Source: an uncultured Actinomycetes bacterium (GTDB lineage Bacteria > Actinomycetota > Acidimicrobiia > Acidimicrobiales > Microtrichaceae). Taken from it: DNA of 36,788 nucleotides. The stretch spans positions 1-36,788 of the forward strand of contig CAIYGQ010000148.1 in NCBI GenBank assembly GCA_903925745.1, written 5' to 3'. The notes beneath the pieces were generated by a model. That model did no database searches. It saw nothing but the letters and a program-made list of their open reading frames with translations, and had not been told where the DNA came from. Numbering within the stretch: position 1 is the first letter of the stretch; each line of letters starts with the position of its first letter. The position numbers and the translations under genes are program-made. This document shows, piece by piece, positions 25,309 to 33,590 of the stretch.

Positions 25309-27123
25309 GTGAGCAGGCACTTTCCGAGGTTTCGGTTCCTGTTTCAGGCGGGTTACGACTCCGCCAGTTGGGTCGTGGCGCTGGTTGCAGCGGCATTGTT
25401 GCGGTTCGATCTGGCGGTCGCAGACGTGCCGTGGGTCGGCCTCGTCGAGATCGGCCTGGTGGCGGTGATCTTCCAGGTGGCCGTCGGGCGTGTGTTCGGC
25501 CTCTACGTCCACCGCTGGCGGTACGGCACGTTCGACGAGGTCGTCGCCACGGTCAAGACGGTCGCTGTCGTCACCGTTCTGGTCACTGCCGTCGACCTGA
25601 TGCCGGGAATGAATCGTCCGGTCCCGTGGTCGGTTGCCGTCCTGTCTGGGTTCCTGGTGCTCTTCGTCATGGCCATCGCTCGGTTCGCCTGGCGGGTGCA
25701 GCTGGAGCGGTGGGCCGTCGCCGAGGCCGACGACGATCGGGAACCGGTCGTCGTCTACGGCGCCGGTGTGGCCGGCCTGCACCTGATCACCTCCATGCGC
25801 CGTAGCGGCCCCTACGAGCCCGTCGCGGTGCTCGACGACAACGCCGACCTGCATCGTCTGCTGGTCAAGGGAGTGCCGGTTCGTGGTGACCGCAACGCGC
25901 TGGCCGACGTCGTCGAGCGCACCGGTGCGACCACGATGGTGATCGCCATCCCGTCGGCCGGCGCCGAACTCCTCCGGGACCTGGTGGCGGTCGCCGATGA
26001 CGCGGGCGTCCGCACGCTGACCCTGCCGCCGATCGACGACCTCCTCGGCGGCCAGATCGGCGTCGCAGACGTGCGGCCGCTCACCGAGGCCGACCTGCTC
26101 GGTCGCCGTGAGATCAACCTCGACATCGACTCGGTCGCCGACTACCTGACCGGCAAGCGGGTGCTCGTCACCGGCGCCGGCGGCTCCCTCGGTTCCGAGC
26201 TCTGCCGCCAGCTCCACCGGTTCGCCCCGGAGTCGCTGGTCATGCTCGACCGTGACGAGTCGGCGCTCCAGGCGGTGCAGCTCTCGATCGAGGGTCGGGG
26301 GCTCCTGGACAGCCGAGACCTGGTCGTCTGCTGCATCCGCGACCGTGACCGGCTGGCCGAGGTGTTCGCCGAGCACCGCCCCCAGGTGGTGTTCCACGCC
26401 GCGGCGTTGAAGCACCTGCCTCTGCTTGAGATGCACCCCGACGAGGGTTGGAAGACCAACGTCGAGGGCACCCAGAACCTGTTGGAGCTCGCCGGCGCCC
26501 ACGGCGTCGAGAAGTTCGTGAACATCTCCACCGACAAGGCGGCGGAACCGACGAGCGTGCTCGGTCGCACGAAGCGGCTCGCCGAGCAGCTCACCTCGCA
26601 CGCCGGTGGTCAGTACGCTGGCACGTACCTGTCGGTCCGGTTCGGCAACGTGCTCGGCAGCCGGGGCTCGGTGCTCCCACTGTTCCGGGCGCAGCTGGAG
26701 TCTGGCGGGCCGATCACGGTGACCGACCCCGAGGTCACCCGGTACTTCATGACGATCCCCGAGGCCTGTCAGCTCACGGTGCAGGCTGGCGCACTCGGTG
26801 GCGACGGCGAGGTGATGGTGCTCGACATGGGCGAGCCGGTCCGGATCGCCGACCTGGCCCGCCGGCTGGCTGCCGAGGCCGACCGACCCGTCGAGATCGT
26901 CTTCACGGGCCTGCGTCCCGGAGAGAAGCTCCACGAGGTGCTCTTCGCCCCTGACGAGGAGTCCACCGTCTCCGAGCACCCCATGATCCACCGGGTCGAC
27001 GTACCGCCCCTGGCGCCGTCGGTGGTGCTGGGTGTCGAGTCCGAGGACGGCGCCGTGGTGATCGACCTCCGGCTGGACCAGGCAGACGGGGTCGAGGTCA
27101 GCGAGATCCGCCGGGCGAACTGA
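25309..27123 (+). CDS. Membrane nucleotide-sugar 4,6-dehydratase/epimerase (CapD/WbpM-like)
   Basis: 604 residues. Four N-terminal helices (about residues 17-35, 42-66, 78-98, 104-127) are followed by a nucleotide-binding domain (VVVYGAGVAGLHL) and a C-terminal short-chain dehydrogenase domain with GAGGSLGSE (289-297). The catalytic stretch STDK (407-410) replaces the usual YxxxK, as in WbpM, FlaA1 and CapD enzymes. These convert UDP-GlcNAc-type sugars to 4-keto-6-deoxy intermediates. GTG 25309, with GGGGG eight bases upstream, starts the conserved part; an in-frame TTG at 25228 would add 27 residues of unrelated sequence and sits on the candidate -35 box. It is divergent from the dehydrogenase operon and ends 46 bases before a convergent epimerase. 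Confidence 0.93.
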   Translation: MSRHFPRFRFLFQAGYDSASWVVALVAAALLRFDLAVADVPWVGLVEIGLVAVIFQVAVGRVFGLYVHRWRYGTFDEVVATVKTVAVVTVLVTAVDLMPGMNRPVPWSVAVLSGFLVLFVMAIARFAWRVQLERWAVAEADDDREPVVVYGAGVAGLHLITSMRRSGPYEPVAVLDDNADLHRLLVKGVPVRGDRNALADVVERTGATTMVIAIPSAGAELLRDLVAVADDAGVRTLTLPPIDDLLGGQIGVADVRPLTEADLLGRREINLDIDSVADYLTGKRVLVTGAGGSLGSELCRQLHRFAPESLVMLDRDESALQAVQLSIEGRGLLDSRDLVVCCIRDRDRLAEVFAEHRPQVVFHAAALKHLPLLEMHPDEGWKTNVEGTQNLLELAGAHGVEKFVNISTDKAAEPTSVLGRTKRLAEQLTSHAGGQYAGTYLSVRFGNVLGSRGSVLPLFRAQLESGGPITVTDPEVTRYFMTIPEACQLTVQAGALGGDGEVMVLDMGEPVRIADLARRLAAEADRPVEIVFTGLRPGEKLHEVLFAPDEESTVSEHPMIHRVDVPPLAPSVVLGVESEDGAVVIDLRLDQADGVEVSEIRRAN

Positions 27124-27168
27124 GCCGGGCCGTCCGGCGCAGCGTTCCGCCGCTCGTGAGGTGCGGGT

Positions 27169-28104
27169 TCAGGCCAGGTGGCCGCGATACCAGTCGATGG
27201 CGTCGGCCAGCCCGGTGCGCAGGTCGACGGGTTCCACGTCGGGGAACAGGCCCATCAGGACCCCGTTGTCGGCCTGGGTGTGCTTGACGTCGCCGCGCCG
27301 GGTGGGCTGGAACTCGAGGGGCAGCTCCTGGCCCATGAGGTCCTCCATGACGGAGATGACCTCCAGCAGGCTGATCCGGGTGCCGAACGCCAGGTTGACG
27401 GCCTCGGGGTGGGACACCTGGCGCAGCACGGCGTCGGCGATGACGCTGCACACGGTGCCGACGTAGGTGAAGTCCCGCGACTGTGTCTCGTCCCCGTGGA
27501 CGGGGAGTGGCCGCCCGCCGATCGCCGCGTCCAGGAAGGCCGGCATCACCGCCGCGTACGCGTGGCCCACGGACTGCTTGGGACCGAACACGTTGAAGAA
27601 GCGGAACGCCAGCGTGGGCAGGCCGTAGGTGAACTGCCAGGCCAGCGTGTAGGACTCGGTGGCCAGCTTGGTCGCGGCGTAGGGGCTCACCGGCCGGGTG
27701 GCCATGGTCTCGACCTTGGGCAGCTGCGTGTTGGCGCCGTACACCGACGACGAGGACGCGACGATCACCTGCACGTCGCCGGCCCGGCGGGCGGCCTCCA
27801 GGACCTGGAGCGTGCCGTTGGTGTTGGCCTCGTGGGAGGCGACGGGGTCGTCGACCGACCGGGGGACCGACCCCCGGGCACCGAGGTGGACGATCGAGCC
27901 CGCACCGTCGAACACCCGGTCGAGGAGCCCGGCGTCCAGGATCGTCCCCTCGACGAACTCCACGTCGATCCCGTCGAGGTTCTCCACGAAGCCGGTCGAC
28001 AGGTCGTCGATCGCCACGACCTCGTCGAACCCGTCCGAGCCGGCGAGCAGCTCGCAGAGGTTGGCCCCGATGAACCCTGCCCCGCCTGTGACCACGACCT
28101 TCAT
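27169..28104 (-). CDS. NAD-dependent epimerase/dehydratase (UDP-glucose 4-epimerase-like)
   Basis: 311 residues. Extended short-chain dehydrogenase fold: NAD-binding GGAGFIG (residues 7-13), ASSSSVYG with the catalytic Ser near 120, and the YxxxK pair Y142 and K146 in SPYAATK. RFFNVFGPKQ and DVKHTQADN are typical of the GalE/UDP-GlcNAc 4-epimerase and UDP-glucuronate epimerase groups. The exact sugar is uncertain. ATG 28104 begins with MKVVVTGG; the open frame continues far upstream but crosses the oppositely oriented neighbour, so it is ignored. The gene is convergent with the CapD-like gene and divergent from a membrane-protein gene 76 bases away. Confidence 0.92.
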   Translation of the reverse strand: MKVVVTGGAGFIGANLCELLAGSDGFDEVVAIDDLSTGFVENLDGIDVEFVEGTILDAGLLDRVFDGAGSIVHLGARGSVPRSVDDPVASHEANTNGTLQVLEAARRAGDVQVIVASSSSVYGANTQLPKVETMATRPVSPYAATKLATESYTLAWQFTYGLPTLAFRFFNVFGPKQSVGHAYAAVMPAFLDAAIGGRPLPVHGDETQSRDFTYVGTVCSVIADAVLRQVSHPEAVNLAFGTRISLLEVISVMEDLMGQELPLEFQPTRRGDVKHTQADNGVLMGLFPDVEPVDLRTGLADAIDWYRGHLA

Positions 28105-28137
28105 CGAACCCCCTCGAGTCGCCGGAGTGATGCTAGC

Positions 28138-28152
28138 CACCGGACACCGGTG
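28138..28152. promoter_or_regulatory. Dyad between divergent genes
   Basis: CACCGG, ACA, CCGGTG: a six-base perfect inverted repeat in the 76-base gap between the epimerase and the unknown membrane gene. It is well placed to be an operator for either, but short and GC-rich, so chance is possible. Confidence 0.25.
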
Positions 28153-28180
28153 ATCCTCGCCCTCGTGGTTCACTCTTGGG

Positions 28181-28897
28181 GTGCTCGAGCGGTTCCACGT
28201 GGTCCTCGGCCTGGTCGGCCTCGGTGCGGGCCTGGTGGTCCTGCTCCTGGACCGAGTGGGCCCACCGGCGTCGAGGTCCCGATCGCTCGCCCTCGCCGGG
28301 GCCGTGGCGCCGCTGCTGTGCGTCGGCGACACCGACCGGTGGCCGGTGTGGTTCGTTGCCGCAGCGCTGCTGCTGCTCACCCCGGACCGGGGTGTCCCGC
28401 CGCACCCGCTGGGGCGGTGGACGGTGCCGGCGGCCGTTGTCGGCCTCGGCGGCGCCTGGCTGGCTGTCCCTGACACCGAGCCGGTCGTCGCCACCGTTGG
28501 CCTGTTCCTGCCGCTCGCCGTGGACCGGTTCCTGCGTCGGCTCGCCCCCGGGCCGACCGGCTCGCTGGTGCTCGTCGTGGCGGTGCTCGGGGCGGTCTGG
28601 GTGGGTTCGGCCGGTCGTGGTGCCGCCCTCGCCGCAGTGTGCGCCGCCGGGGTGGTGGCGGTGCTCCCGGTCGTCGTGGGGATGGGTCGGCACCGCATCC
28701 GGGACGGCCGGACGGGCTGGGTGCTCGCCGGGTACCTGACGGTGGTGGTGACGGTGCCGCGGCTCGCCTCCGGACTGGGCGCGGCTGCGGCGTGGGCTGT
28801 GGCGGCCGCGGCGACCCTGCTCCTGGTCGTGATCGGCCGCTGGTCGAGGCTGCCGCAGGAGGCTGCCGGCCCGGACGCGCCCGTCGCCCCGGGCTGA
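28181..28897 (+). CDS. Unrecognised polytopic membrane protein
   Basis: 238 residues, about eight hydrophobic segments rich in Ala, Val, Leu and Gly, spread over nearly the whole length (for example about residues 5-23, 32-47, 57-71, 84-98, 100-116, 124-142, 147-166, 198-219). I see no family motif. The protein is short for a Wzx flippase or Wzy polymerase. GTG 28181 follows TTGGG and is the first start in the frame. It lies ahead of a GNAT acyltransferase and GT4 gene on the same strand, with a hairpin between, so a role in glycan export or membrane insertion is conceivable but unsupported. High-GC sequence makes long hydrophobic frames easy to obtain by chance, though the regular helix pattern argues it is real. 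Confidence 0.65.
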   Translation: MLERFHVVLGLVGLGAGLVVLLLDRVGPPASRSRSLALAGAVAPLLCVGDTDRWPVWFVAAALLLLTPDRGVPPHPLGRWTVPAAVVGLGGAWLAVPDTEPVVATVGLFLPLAVDRFLRRLAPGPTGSLVLVVAVLGAVWVGSAGRGAALAAVCAAGVVAVLPVVVGMGRHRIRDGRTGWVLAGYLTVVVTVPRLASGLGAAAAWAVAAAATLLLVVIGRWSRLPQEAAGPDAPVAPG

Positions 28898-28912
28898 GTC
28901 GACGCCGCTGGA

Positions 28913-28933
28913 CGGACCGGTCGCCGCGGTCCG
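28913..28933 (+). promoter_or_regulatory. Hairpin directly upstream of the GNAT gene
   Basis: CGGACCG (28913-28919) pairs with CGGTCCG (28927-28933) around a seven-base loop. It ends ten bases before the ATG, where the ribosome site should be, and no Shine-Dalgarno sequence is visible. It may limit translation or end the upstream transcript. Confidence 0.4.
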
Positions 28934-28943
28934 GCCCGGTACC

Positions 28944-29918
28944 ATGCGATCAATGGGGTCACCGTTGGAGGTGCGGATCGCGACGCCGGACGACCGCGTC
29001 CAGGTGCTGGAACTCTGCCGGTCGACGCTCGGGTGGACCGACGGCGCGGTCGACGAACGGTTCTTCGTCTGGAAGCACGAGGAGAACCCATTCGGAGCGT
29101 CCCCGTCCTGGGTGGCCGTCGCCGATGACCGGATCGTCGGCGTGCGGGTTTTCATGCGGTGGGGGTTCGTCGACGCCGACGGTGTGCGGGTGACCGCGGT
29201 CCGGGCGGTGGACACCGCCACCGATCCCGAGTGGCAGGGTCGCGGGATCTTCCGCCGGTTGACGCTCGGCGCGCTGCCCGACCTGCGTGACGCCGGGGTG
29301 GGGTTCGTCTTCAACACGCCCAACGACAAGAGCCGTCCCGGTTACCTGAAGATGGGCTGGAGCGTCGTGGGCCGTGTCCCCGTGTCGGTCCGGCTCAGCC
29401 GACCCGACGCCGCGCGGCGACTGCTCGGGGCCCGCACTGCTGCGGAGCGCTGGTCGGAGGTCGTCGACGTCGGCGTGTCCCCCGAGGAGGCGTTCGCCGA
29501 CGCCGACGCCGTCGCCAACCTCCTCTCGGGTTCCCCCCGGTCGGTCCTGTCGACCGACCTCAGCGTCGAGTACCTCAGGTGGCGCTACCGGTTCGAACCG
29601 CTCGCCTACCGGGTCCTGCCGCGCGGGGACCGGCTCGACGACGGCCTGGTGGTCCTGCGGGTCCGCCGGAGGGGGGCTGCGGTGGAGGCGACCATTTGCG
29701 ACGTCCTGGGGCCGGAGCCGTCACCGTCCTTCTGGGCGCACGTGGCGGCGACCACCGGCGCCGACTTCGCGCTCCGCACCGGTCGGGGACCGCTCGGTGC
29801 CCGTTTCGTCCCGGCACCCCGCCTCGGACCCGTCCTCACGTGGAAGCCGCTCGCCGCACCGGGGGTGCCGGCGCTGTCGGGGCTCGATCTGTCGCTCGGC
29901 GACGTGGAGATGTTCTGA
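28944..29918 (+). CDS. GNAT-family acyltransferase
   Basis: 324 residues. The N-terminal 150 residues form a GNAT domain: VRIATPDDRVQVLELCR at the start, the central strand AVDTATDPEWQGRGIFRRL with the acyl-CoA pyrophosphate-binding Q-x-x-G-x pattern, then FNTPNDKSRPGYLKMGW. The C-terminal half (about 160-324) resembles the second domain of larger GNAT proteins but carries no motif I can name. It probably moves an acyl group from CoA to an amino-sugar or other acceptor, given its position next to a glycosyltransferase. ATG 28953 is an alternative start three codons later. The stop overlaps the next ATG by one base (TGATG). Confidence 0.85.
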   Translation: MRSMGSPLEVRIATPDDRVQVLELCRSTLGWTDGAVDERFFVWKHEENPFGASPSWVAVADDRIVGVRVFMRWGFVDADGVRVTAVRAVDTATDPEWQGRGIFRRLTLGALPDLRDAGVGFVFNTPNDKSRPGYLKMGWSVVGRVPVSVRLSRPDAARRLLGARTAAERWSEVVDVGVSPEEAFADADAVANLLSGSPRSVLSTDLSVEYLRWRYRFEPLAYRVLPRGDRLDDGLVVLRVRRRGAAVEATICDVLGPEPSPSFWAHVAATTGADFALRTGRGPLGARFVPAPRLGPVLTWKPLAAPGVPALSGLDLSLGDVEMF

Positions 29919-31003
29919 TGCCCAGGACGTCGGTGCTCCTGCTCGCCCGTGGGCTCGGCCCGGGTGGCATGGAGCGGCTGCTGGTCAACCAGGTGCGGTT
30001 CGGCGACCGGGGGGCCTTCGACTACTCGGTCGCGTTCGTCACCGAGGAGAAGCACCACCTCGTCCCCGAGTTCGAGGCGCTCGGCGCGCCCGTCCACTGG
30101 CTCTCCGGGGCAGGCCGACCCTGGCCGGTGCACCTCGAGCGGCTCCTGCGGCGCGACGGGTTCGACGTGGTCCACACCCACTCGCCGCTGGTCGCGTCGG
30201 CGGTCCGGCCCCTCGCCCGCCGGCTCCGCCCCCGTCCACGGCTCGTCTACACCGAGCACAACAGCTGGGGCGCCTACCGGTCGCCCACGCGTCTGGCGAA
30301 CCGCTGGACCTACCGCCTCGACGACGCGCAGATCGCCGTGTCACGGGCGGCGTACGACTCGGTGCCCCCCGGGCTGCGGAGCCGACTGGAGGTGCTCGAC
30401 CACGGGATCGACCTGGCGGCGGTGCGGGCGCACGCCGAGCACCGGGCCGAGGCCCGGGAGCGCGTGGGTGCGACCGACGGCCAGGTCGTCGTCGGCACCG
30501 TCGCGAACTTCCGACCCGAGAAGAACTACGAGGGAATGGTGCGCATCGCCAGCGAGGTGCTCGTCGACCGGCCCGACGTCCGCTTCGTCAGCGTCGGCCA
30601 GGGGCCGCTGCTCGGCGAGATCCGCTCGCAGGTCGAGCGGGCGGGCCTGGCGGACCGCTTCGAGTGCCTGGGCCACCAGCCGGACGCGCCCCGGTTGATG
30701 GCGGGCTTCGACGTGTTCGTGATGACCTCGCACTACGAGGGACTCCCGGTGGCGTTCATGGAGGCACGGGCGCTCGGGTTGCCGGTGGTCACCACGGCGG
30801 TGGGCGGCCTCGTCGACCACGTGGTCGACGGCGTGGACGGTGTGCTCGTGTCCGCCGGGGACGACCGGGCGTTCGTGGCGGCGCTCGGTCGCGTGCTCGA
30901 CGACCCGGACCTGCGGTCCTCGCTCGCCGAGGCGTCCGCGGCGCGGGGCGACGAGTTCGACGCCCGGACGGTGGTCCGGTCGATCGAGACCCGGTACCGC
31001 TGA
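29918..31003 (+). CDS. GT4-family glycosyltransferase
   Basis: 361 residues, complete GT-B enzyme. LLARGLGPGGMERLL is the N-terminal glycine-rich loop, DVVHTHSPLVASAVR the first-domain motif, GTVANFRPEKNYEGMV opens the donor domain, and HYEGLPVAFMEARALGLPVV holds the E-x7-E pair. VLDHGIDLAAV is the usual inter-domain marker. The donor sugar is unknown. The ATG overlaps the stop of the GNAT gene (TGATG); the open frame upstream belongs to that gene in another frame. Its stop is four bases from the stop of a convergent acyltransferase gene. Confidence 0.93.
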   Translation: MPRTSVLLLARGLGPGGMERLLVNQVRFGDRGAFDYSVAFVTEEKHHLVPEFEALGAPVHWLSGAGRPWPVHLERLLRRDGFDVVHTHSPLVASAVRPLARRLRPRPRLVYTEHNSWGAYRSPTRLANRWTYRLDDAQIAVSRAAYDSVPPGLRSRLEVLDHGIDLAAVRAHAEHRAEARERVGATDGQVVVGTVANFRPEKNYEGMVRIASEVLVDRPDVRFVSVGQGPLLGEIRSQVERAGLADRFECLGHQPDAPRLMAGFDVFVMTSHYEGLPVAFMEARALGLPVVTTAVGGLVDHVVDGVDGVLVSAGDDRAFVAALGRVLDDPDLRSSLAEASAARGDEFDARTVVRSIETRYR

Positions 31004-31007
31004 GTTC

Positions 31008-31652
31008 TCAGCCGGCGGTCGGCCGGGCCGGTGCGCCGACCACCGTGACGCCGGCGGCGACGTCCTCGAGGACCACGGCGCCCGCGCCGACCCTGGCACC
31101 GGCACCGACCGTCACGCCCCGGGTGACGACGGCCCCGGTGCCCAGGAACACGTCGTCGCCGATCGTGCAGTCGCCGTTGACGAACACCCCGGGGCTGAAC
31201 TGCACCGCGTCGCCCACCACGGTGTCGTGCTGCACCGAGCAGCCGACGTTCAGGTGCGTGTGGGCGCCGATCCGCACGTCGGTCGTCACCGTGGTGTGGG
31301 CGAACACGACGACACCCGGGCCCAGCTCGACGTCGGGTCCGATGCTCGCGGTCGGGTGGACCAGGGAGGCGGGCTCCGCCCCGGCCCGGTCGAGGCGCGC
31401 CGCCACGGCGCGGCGGGTGGCCGAGGTGCCGATGCCGAGCGCGTAGCGCCGCGGGTGGCGGGTGAGCCAGCCGACGTCGCCCAGCACGTCCAGCCCGAGT
31501 CGCTCCAGACGGTCGAGGTGGTCGGGGGCGTCGTCGACGAACCCGAGCACCTCCCAGGTGGGCACCTGCTCGTTGAGGGCTGCGACCGTGGCCAGGACCT
31601 CACGTCCGTGGCCGCCACACCCCACGATCACGAGCTCGCTCACGACCGGCAT
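31008..31652 (-). CDS. NeuD/PglD-like sugar O/N-acyltransferase (left-handed beta helix)
   Basis: 214 residues. The N-terminal segment ELVIVGCGGHGREVLATV is the nucleotide-sugar-binding domain of the NeuD/PglD family, and from about residue 90 the chain is built of hexapeptide repeats (HPTASIGPDVELGPGVVVF, TVTTDVRIGAHTHLN) with the conserved QHDTVVGD turn bearing the likely catalytic His. These trimeric enzymes acetylate UDP-sugars or sialic acid. ATG 31652 is followed by an in-frame GTG at 31643 that could also start it. Upstream lies a 61-base gap containing an 8-base tandem repeat, then a Rieske oxygenase on the same strand. Confidence 0.92.
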   Translation of the reverse strand: MPVVSELVIVGCGGHGREVLATVAALNEQVPTWEVLGFVDDAPDHLDRLERLGLDVLGDVGWLTRHPRRYALGIGTSATRRAVAARLDRAGAEPASLVHPTASIGPDVELGPGVVVFAHTTVTTDVRIGAHTHLNVGCSVQHDTVVGDAVQFSPGVFVNGDCTIGDDVFLGTGAVVTRGVTVGAGARVGAGAVVLEDVAAGVTVVGAPARPTAG

Positions 31653-31663
31653 CGTAGGCCGCA

Positions 31664-31693
31664 GGTGCCCCGGTGCCCCGGTGCCCCGGTGCC
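31664..31693. repeat. Tandem 8-base repeat GGTGCCCC, about 3.8 copies
   Basis: Units at 31664-31671, 31672-31679, 31680-31687 and partial 31688-31693. The array ends 12 bases before the start codon of the NeuD-like gene, in the place of its ribosome site (minus-strand unit GGGGCACC), so unit gain or loss could change its expression. Confidence 0.85.
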
Positions 31694-31713
31694 GTCGCCG
31701 GACGGCCGCGGGA

Positions 31714-32763
31714 TCAGGTGGGCAGGTCGACGAGCGCCGGACGGTCCAGGCCGCAGACGTCGCTGGGGTCCGGCACCCACGGTTCGGTGCGTCGGTCCAC
31801 GCCCTCGGCGTAGAACTGCTCGCACCAGCGGCGGTACTGCATGATCGGGCCGTCGCCGTGGATCAGGTTCGGACGGGGCACGTACGCCTTGGACTGCCAC
31901 ATCTCGACGTCCTCGGCGGTCCGCTCGTGGATCTCCTCGATGAACGCCTCGCCCAGCTTGGAGGTCGCCGAGGCGTCGCCGGCGTCCCGCACCACGAAGC
32001 TGAACCGCAGCTCGCAGGATCCGGGACCGACGGGCACGGCGCAGCCGAGCAGCAGCGTGTCGACCAGTCCGGTGAACCAGGTGGCCGCCAGGCCGGGACC
32101 CCACACGTCGGTGTCGATCCGTCCGGTGACCACGCCCTGGGGCGTCGGGAACCCCTGCGAGATCCTGATGCGGGCCACGGGACCGTCGGTGTCGTAGGCG
32201 TCGACCTGCGGCATGGTCGGCCGCTCGGGTCGCACGCCACCGTTGAGGGCGATCTGGTAGTCGATCAGGTGCGCCTGGATGTGGGCGGCGTCGACCTGGG
32301 TCTCGGCCACCTCCTGCCAGTGACAGCCCAATCGGTAGTGCTTGCGGAACACCTCGGAGAAGCCGCTGTCGGCAGCGAACTCGTCGAGCTCCGGGAGGTC
32401 CCATCCGGGCGGCTCGTCGGTGGGGTGGTACCAGGCGAACACGGCGCCGTTGCGCTCGACGGTGGGGTAGGTCCGCACGACCGCCCGCTTGTTGATGCGC
32501 TCGGAGTAGGGGACGTCGACGCAGCTGCCCGACCCGTCGTAGCGCCAACTGTGGAGTGGGCAGACCAGCTCCTCGCCCTCGACCCGGATGCGCACGCCCA
32601 GGTGGGCGCCCATGTGGGGGCAGAAGGCGTCCCAGACGTGGGCCTCCCCGGACTCGCTCCGCCAGCCGACCAGGTGACGGTCGAAGTAGAACAACGGCCG
32701 TCCCGACCCGGCGACGAGCTCGTCGCTCCAGGCCACCTGGAACCAGCCGAACGGCATGGGCAT
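31714..32763 (-). CDS. Rieske non-heme iron oxygenase (KshA/cholesterol-desaturase-like)
   Basis: 349 residues from ATG 32763, which has GGGAG seven bases upstream; the open frame continues to 32997 without family likeness. The N-terminal Rieske domain has CPHMG and CPLHSWRYDGSG (C-x-H, C-x2-H ligands), followed by CVDVPYSERINKRAVVRTYP, which closely recalls 3-ketosteroid 9-alpha-hydroxylase oxygenase (KshA) and DAF36-type sterol 7-desaturases. The mononuclear iron site is probably QVDAAHIQAH (two His, with an Asp ligand later). Such enzymes need an NADH-linked reductase, not seen here. Its placement inside a glycan locus is unexpected; a lipid or terpenoid substrate is more likely than a sugar, though this cannot be excluded. 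Confidence 0.88.
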   Translation of the reverse strand: MPMPFGWFQVAWSDELVAGSGRPLFYFDRHLVGWRSESGEAHVWDAFCPHMGAHLGVRIRVEGEELVCPLHSWRYDGSGSCVDVPYSERINKRAVVRTYPTVERNGAVFAWYHPTDEPPGWDLPELDEFAADSGFSEVFRKHYRLGCHWQEVAETQVDAAHIQAHLIDYQIALNGGVRPERPTMPQVDAYDTDGPVARIRISQGFPTPQGVVTGRIDTDVWGPGLAATWFTGLVDTLLLGCAVPVGPGSCELRFSFVVRDAGDASATSKLGEAFIEEIHERTAEDVEMWQSKAYVPRPNLIHGDGPIMQYRRWCEQFYAEGVDRRTEPWVPDPSDVCGLDRPALVDLPT

Positions 32764-32824
32764 CGGATACTCCCGCACTGCCGGAACCCCCCAACTCGTC
32801 CGATTTCCCACCGGTCCATCTGGT

Positions 32825-32846
32825 GTCCGCCGGTACCGCCGCGGAC
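32825..32846. terminator. Dyad downstream of the phosphoglycosyl transferase gene
   Basis: GTCCGC (32825-32830) pairs with GCGGAC (32841-32846); the interior CGGT and ACCG also pair with a two-base bulge. On the minus strand it follows the sugar transferase stop by about 17 bases and lies 62 bases before the oxygenase start. No T-run follows. Confidence 0.35.
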
Positions 32847-32863
32847 CCGTATCGGTGAAAAGG

Positions 32864-33550
32864 TTAGCCGGTTTCGCCGGATCGGTCGCCCCGGGCCCTG
32901 TCGGGGACGGCCTCCGGCCCATCCGGGGTATGTGTCTCGGCCAGTGGGTCGCCCTCGGGATGCCCTTCGACCCCCTCGCCAGAGAGCATGGTCCCAACGG
33001 TCTGCAGCACGATCCGTAGGTCGAGCGACGGAGACTGGGTCTCGGTGTACTCCACGTCGAACTCGATCCGGCGGGCCCAGGTGAGGCTGTTCCGGCCGTT
33101 CACCTGCGCCAGACCCGTCAGCCCGGGCCGCACGGCCAGCCGACGGCGCTGGAACTCGTCGTAGCGCTCTACCTGGTAGGCGAGGGTGGGCCGGGGACCG
33201 ACGATGCTCATGTCGCCCACGGCCACGTTCAGCAGCTGTGGCAGCTCGTCGAGCGACAGTCGACGGAGCACCCGGCCAACCGGGGTGATGCGGGAAGCGT
33301 CGGGGAAGATGGGGTTGTCGCCGGCGACCATGGTCCTGAACTTCCACACTTGGAACGGTCGGCCGCCCATGCCGATCCGTTCCTGCCTGAAGAACACCCC
33401 ACCGGGCGAAGTGAGCCTCACGGCTGCGGCGCATGCGAGACCGAGCAGTAACGCCGGAGCGGCGACAATGGCGAGCAGGGTGAGATCCACCACCCGCTTG
33501 CCTCGGTACGGGCGCCCGTCCGTCGCTCGGCGTGCGCGTCTGTCCATCAT
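32864..33550 (-). CDS. Phosphoglycosyl transferase (PglC/WbaP-type sugar transferase)
   Basis: 228 residues. It transfers a phospho-sugar from a nucleotide sugar to undecaprenyl phosphate, the first membrane step of glycan assembly. One N-terminal membrane (re-entrant) helix at about residues 22-44 is followed by the catalytic core: FFRQERIGMGGRPFQVWKFRTM, RRLSLDELPQLLNVAVGDMS (contains the catalytic Asp-Glu pair), IVGPRP and VRPGLTGLAQVNGRN. Its size matches the single-domain PglC/WcaJ C-terminal type, without the extra N-terminal helices. The C-terminal 30 residues are a charged tail. Start ATG 33550, with a second ATG directly after it; the preceding acyltransferase gene ends 40 bases upstream. 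Confidence 0.95.
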   Translation of the reverse strand: MMDRRARRATDGRPYRGKRVVDLTLLAIVAAPALLLGLACAAAVRLTSPGGVFFRQERIGMGGRPFQVWKFRTMVAGDNPIFPDASRITPVGRVLRRLSLDELPQLLNVAVGDMSIVGPRPTLAYQVERYDEFQRRRLAVRPGLTGLAQVNGRNSLTWARRIEFDVEYTETQSPSLDLRIVLQTVGTMLSGEGVEGHPEGDPLAETHTPDGPEAVPDRARGDRSGETG

Positions 33551-33590
33551 AAGTACTCTATGGCCGGGAACTCCGTTTCCGACGACGTCG

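Noticed and set aside
25153-26991. Minus-strand open frame of 612 codons opposite the CapD-like gene
   Set aside because: Shadow of a strongly supported dehydratase; no motif of its own.
32764-32997. N-terminal extension of the Rieske oxygenase
   Set aside because: The added residues have no family likeness and run into the sugar transferase gene; ATG 32763 has a proper ribosome site.
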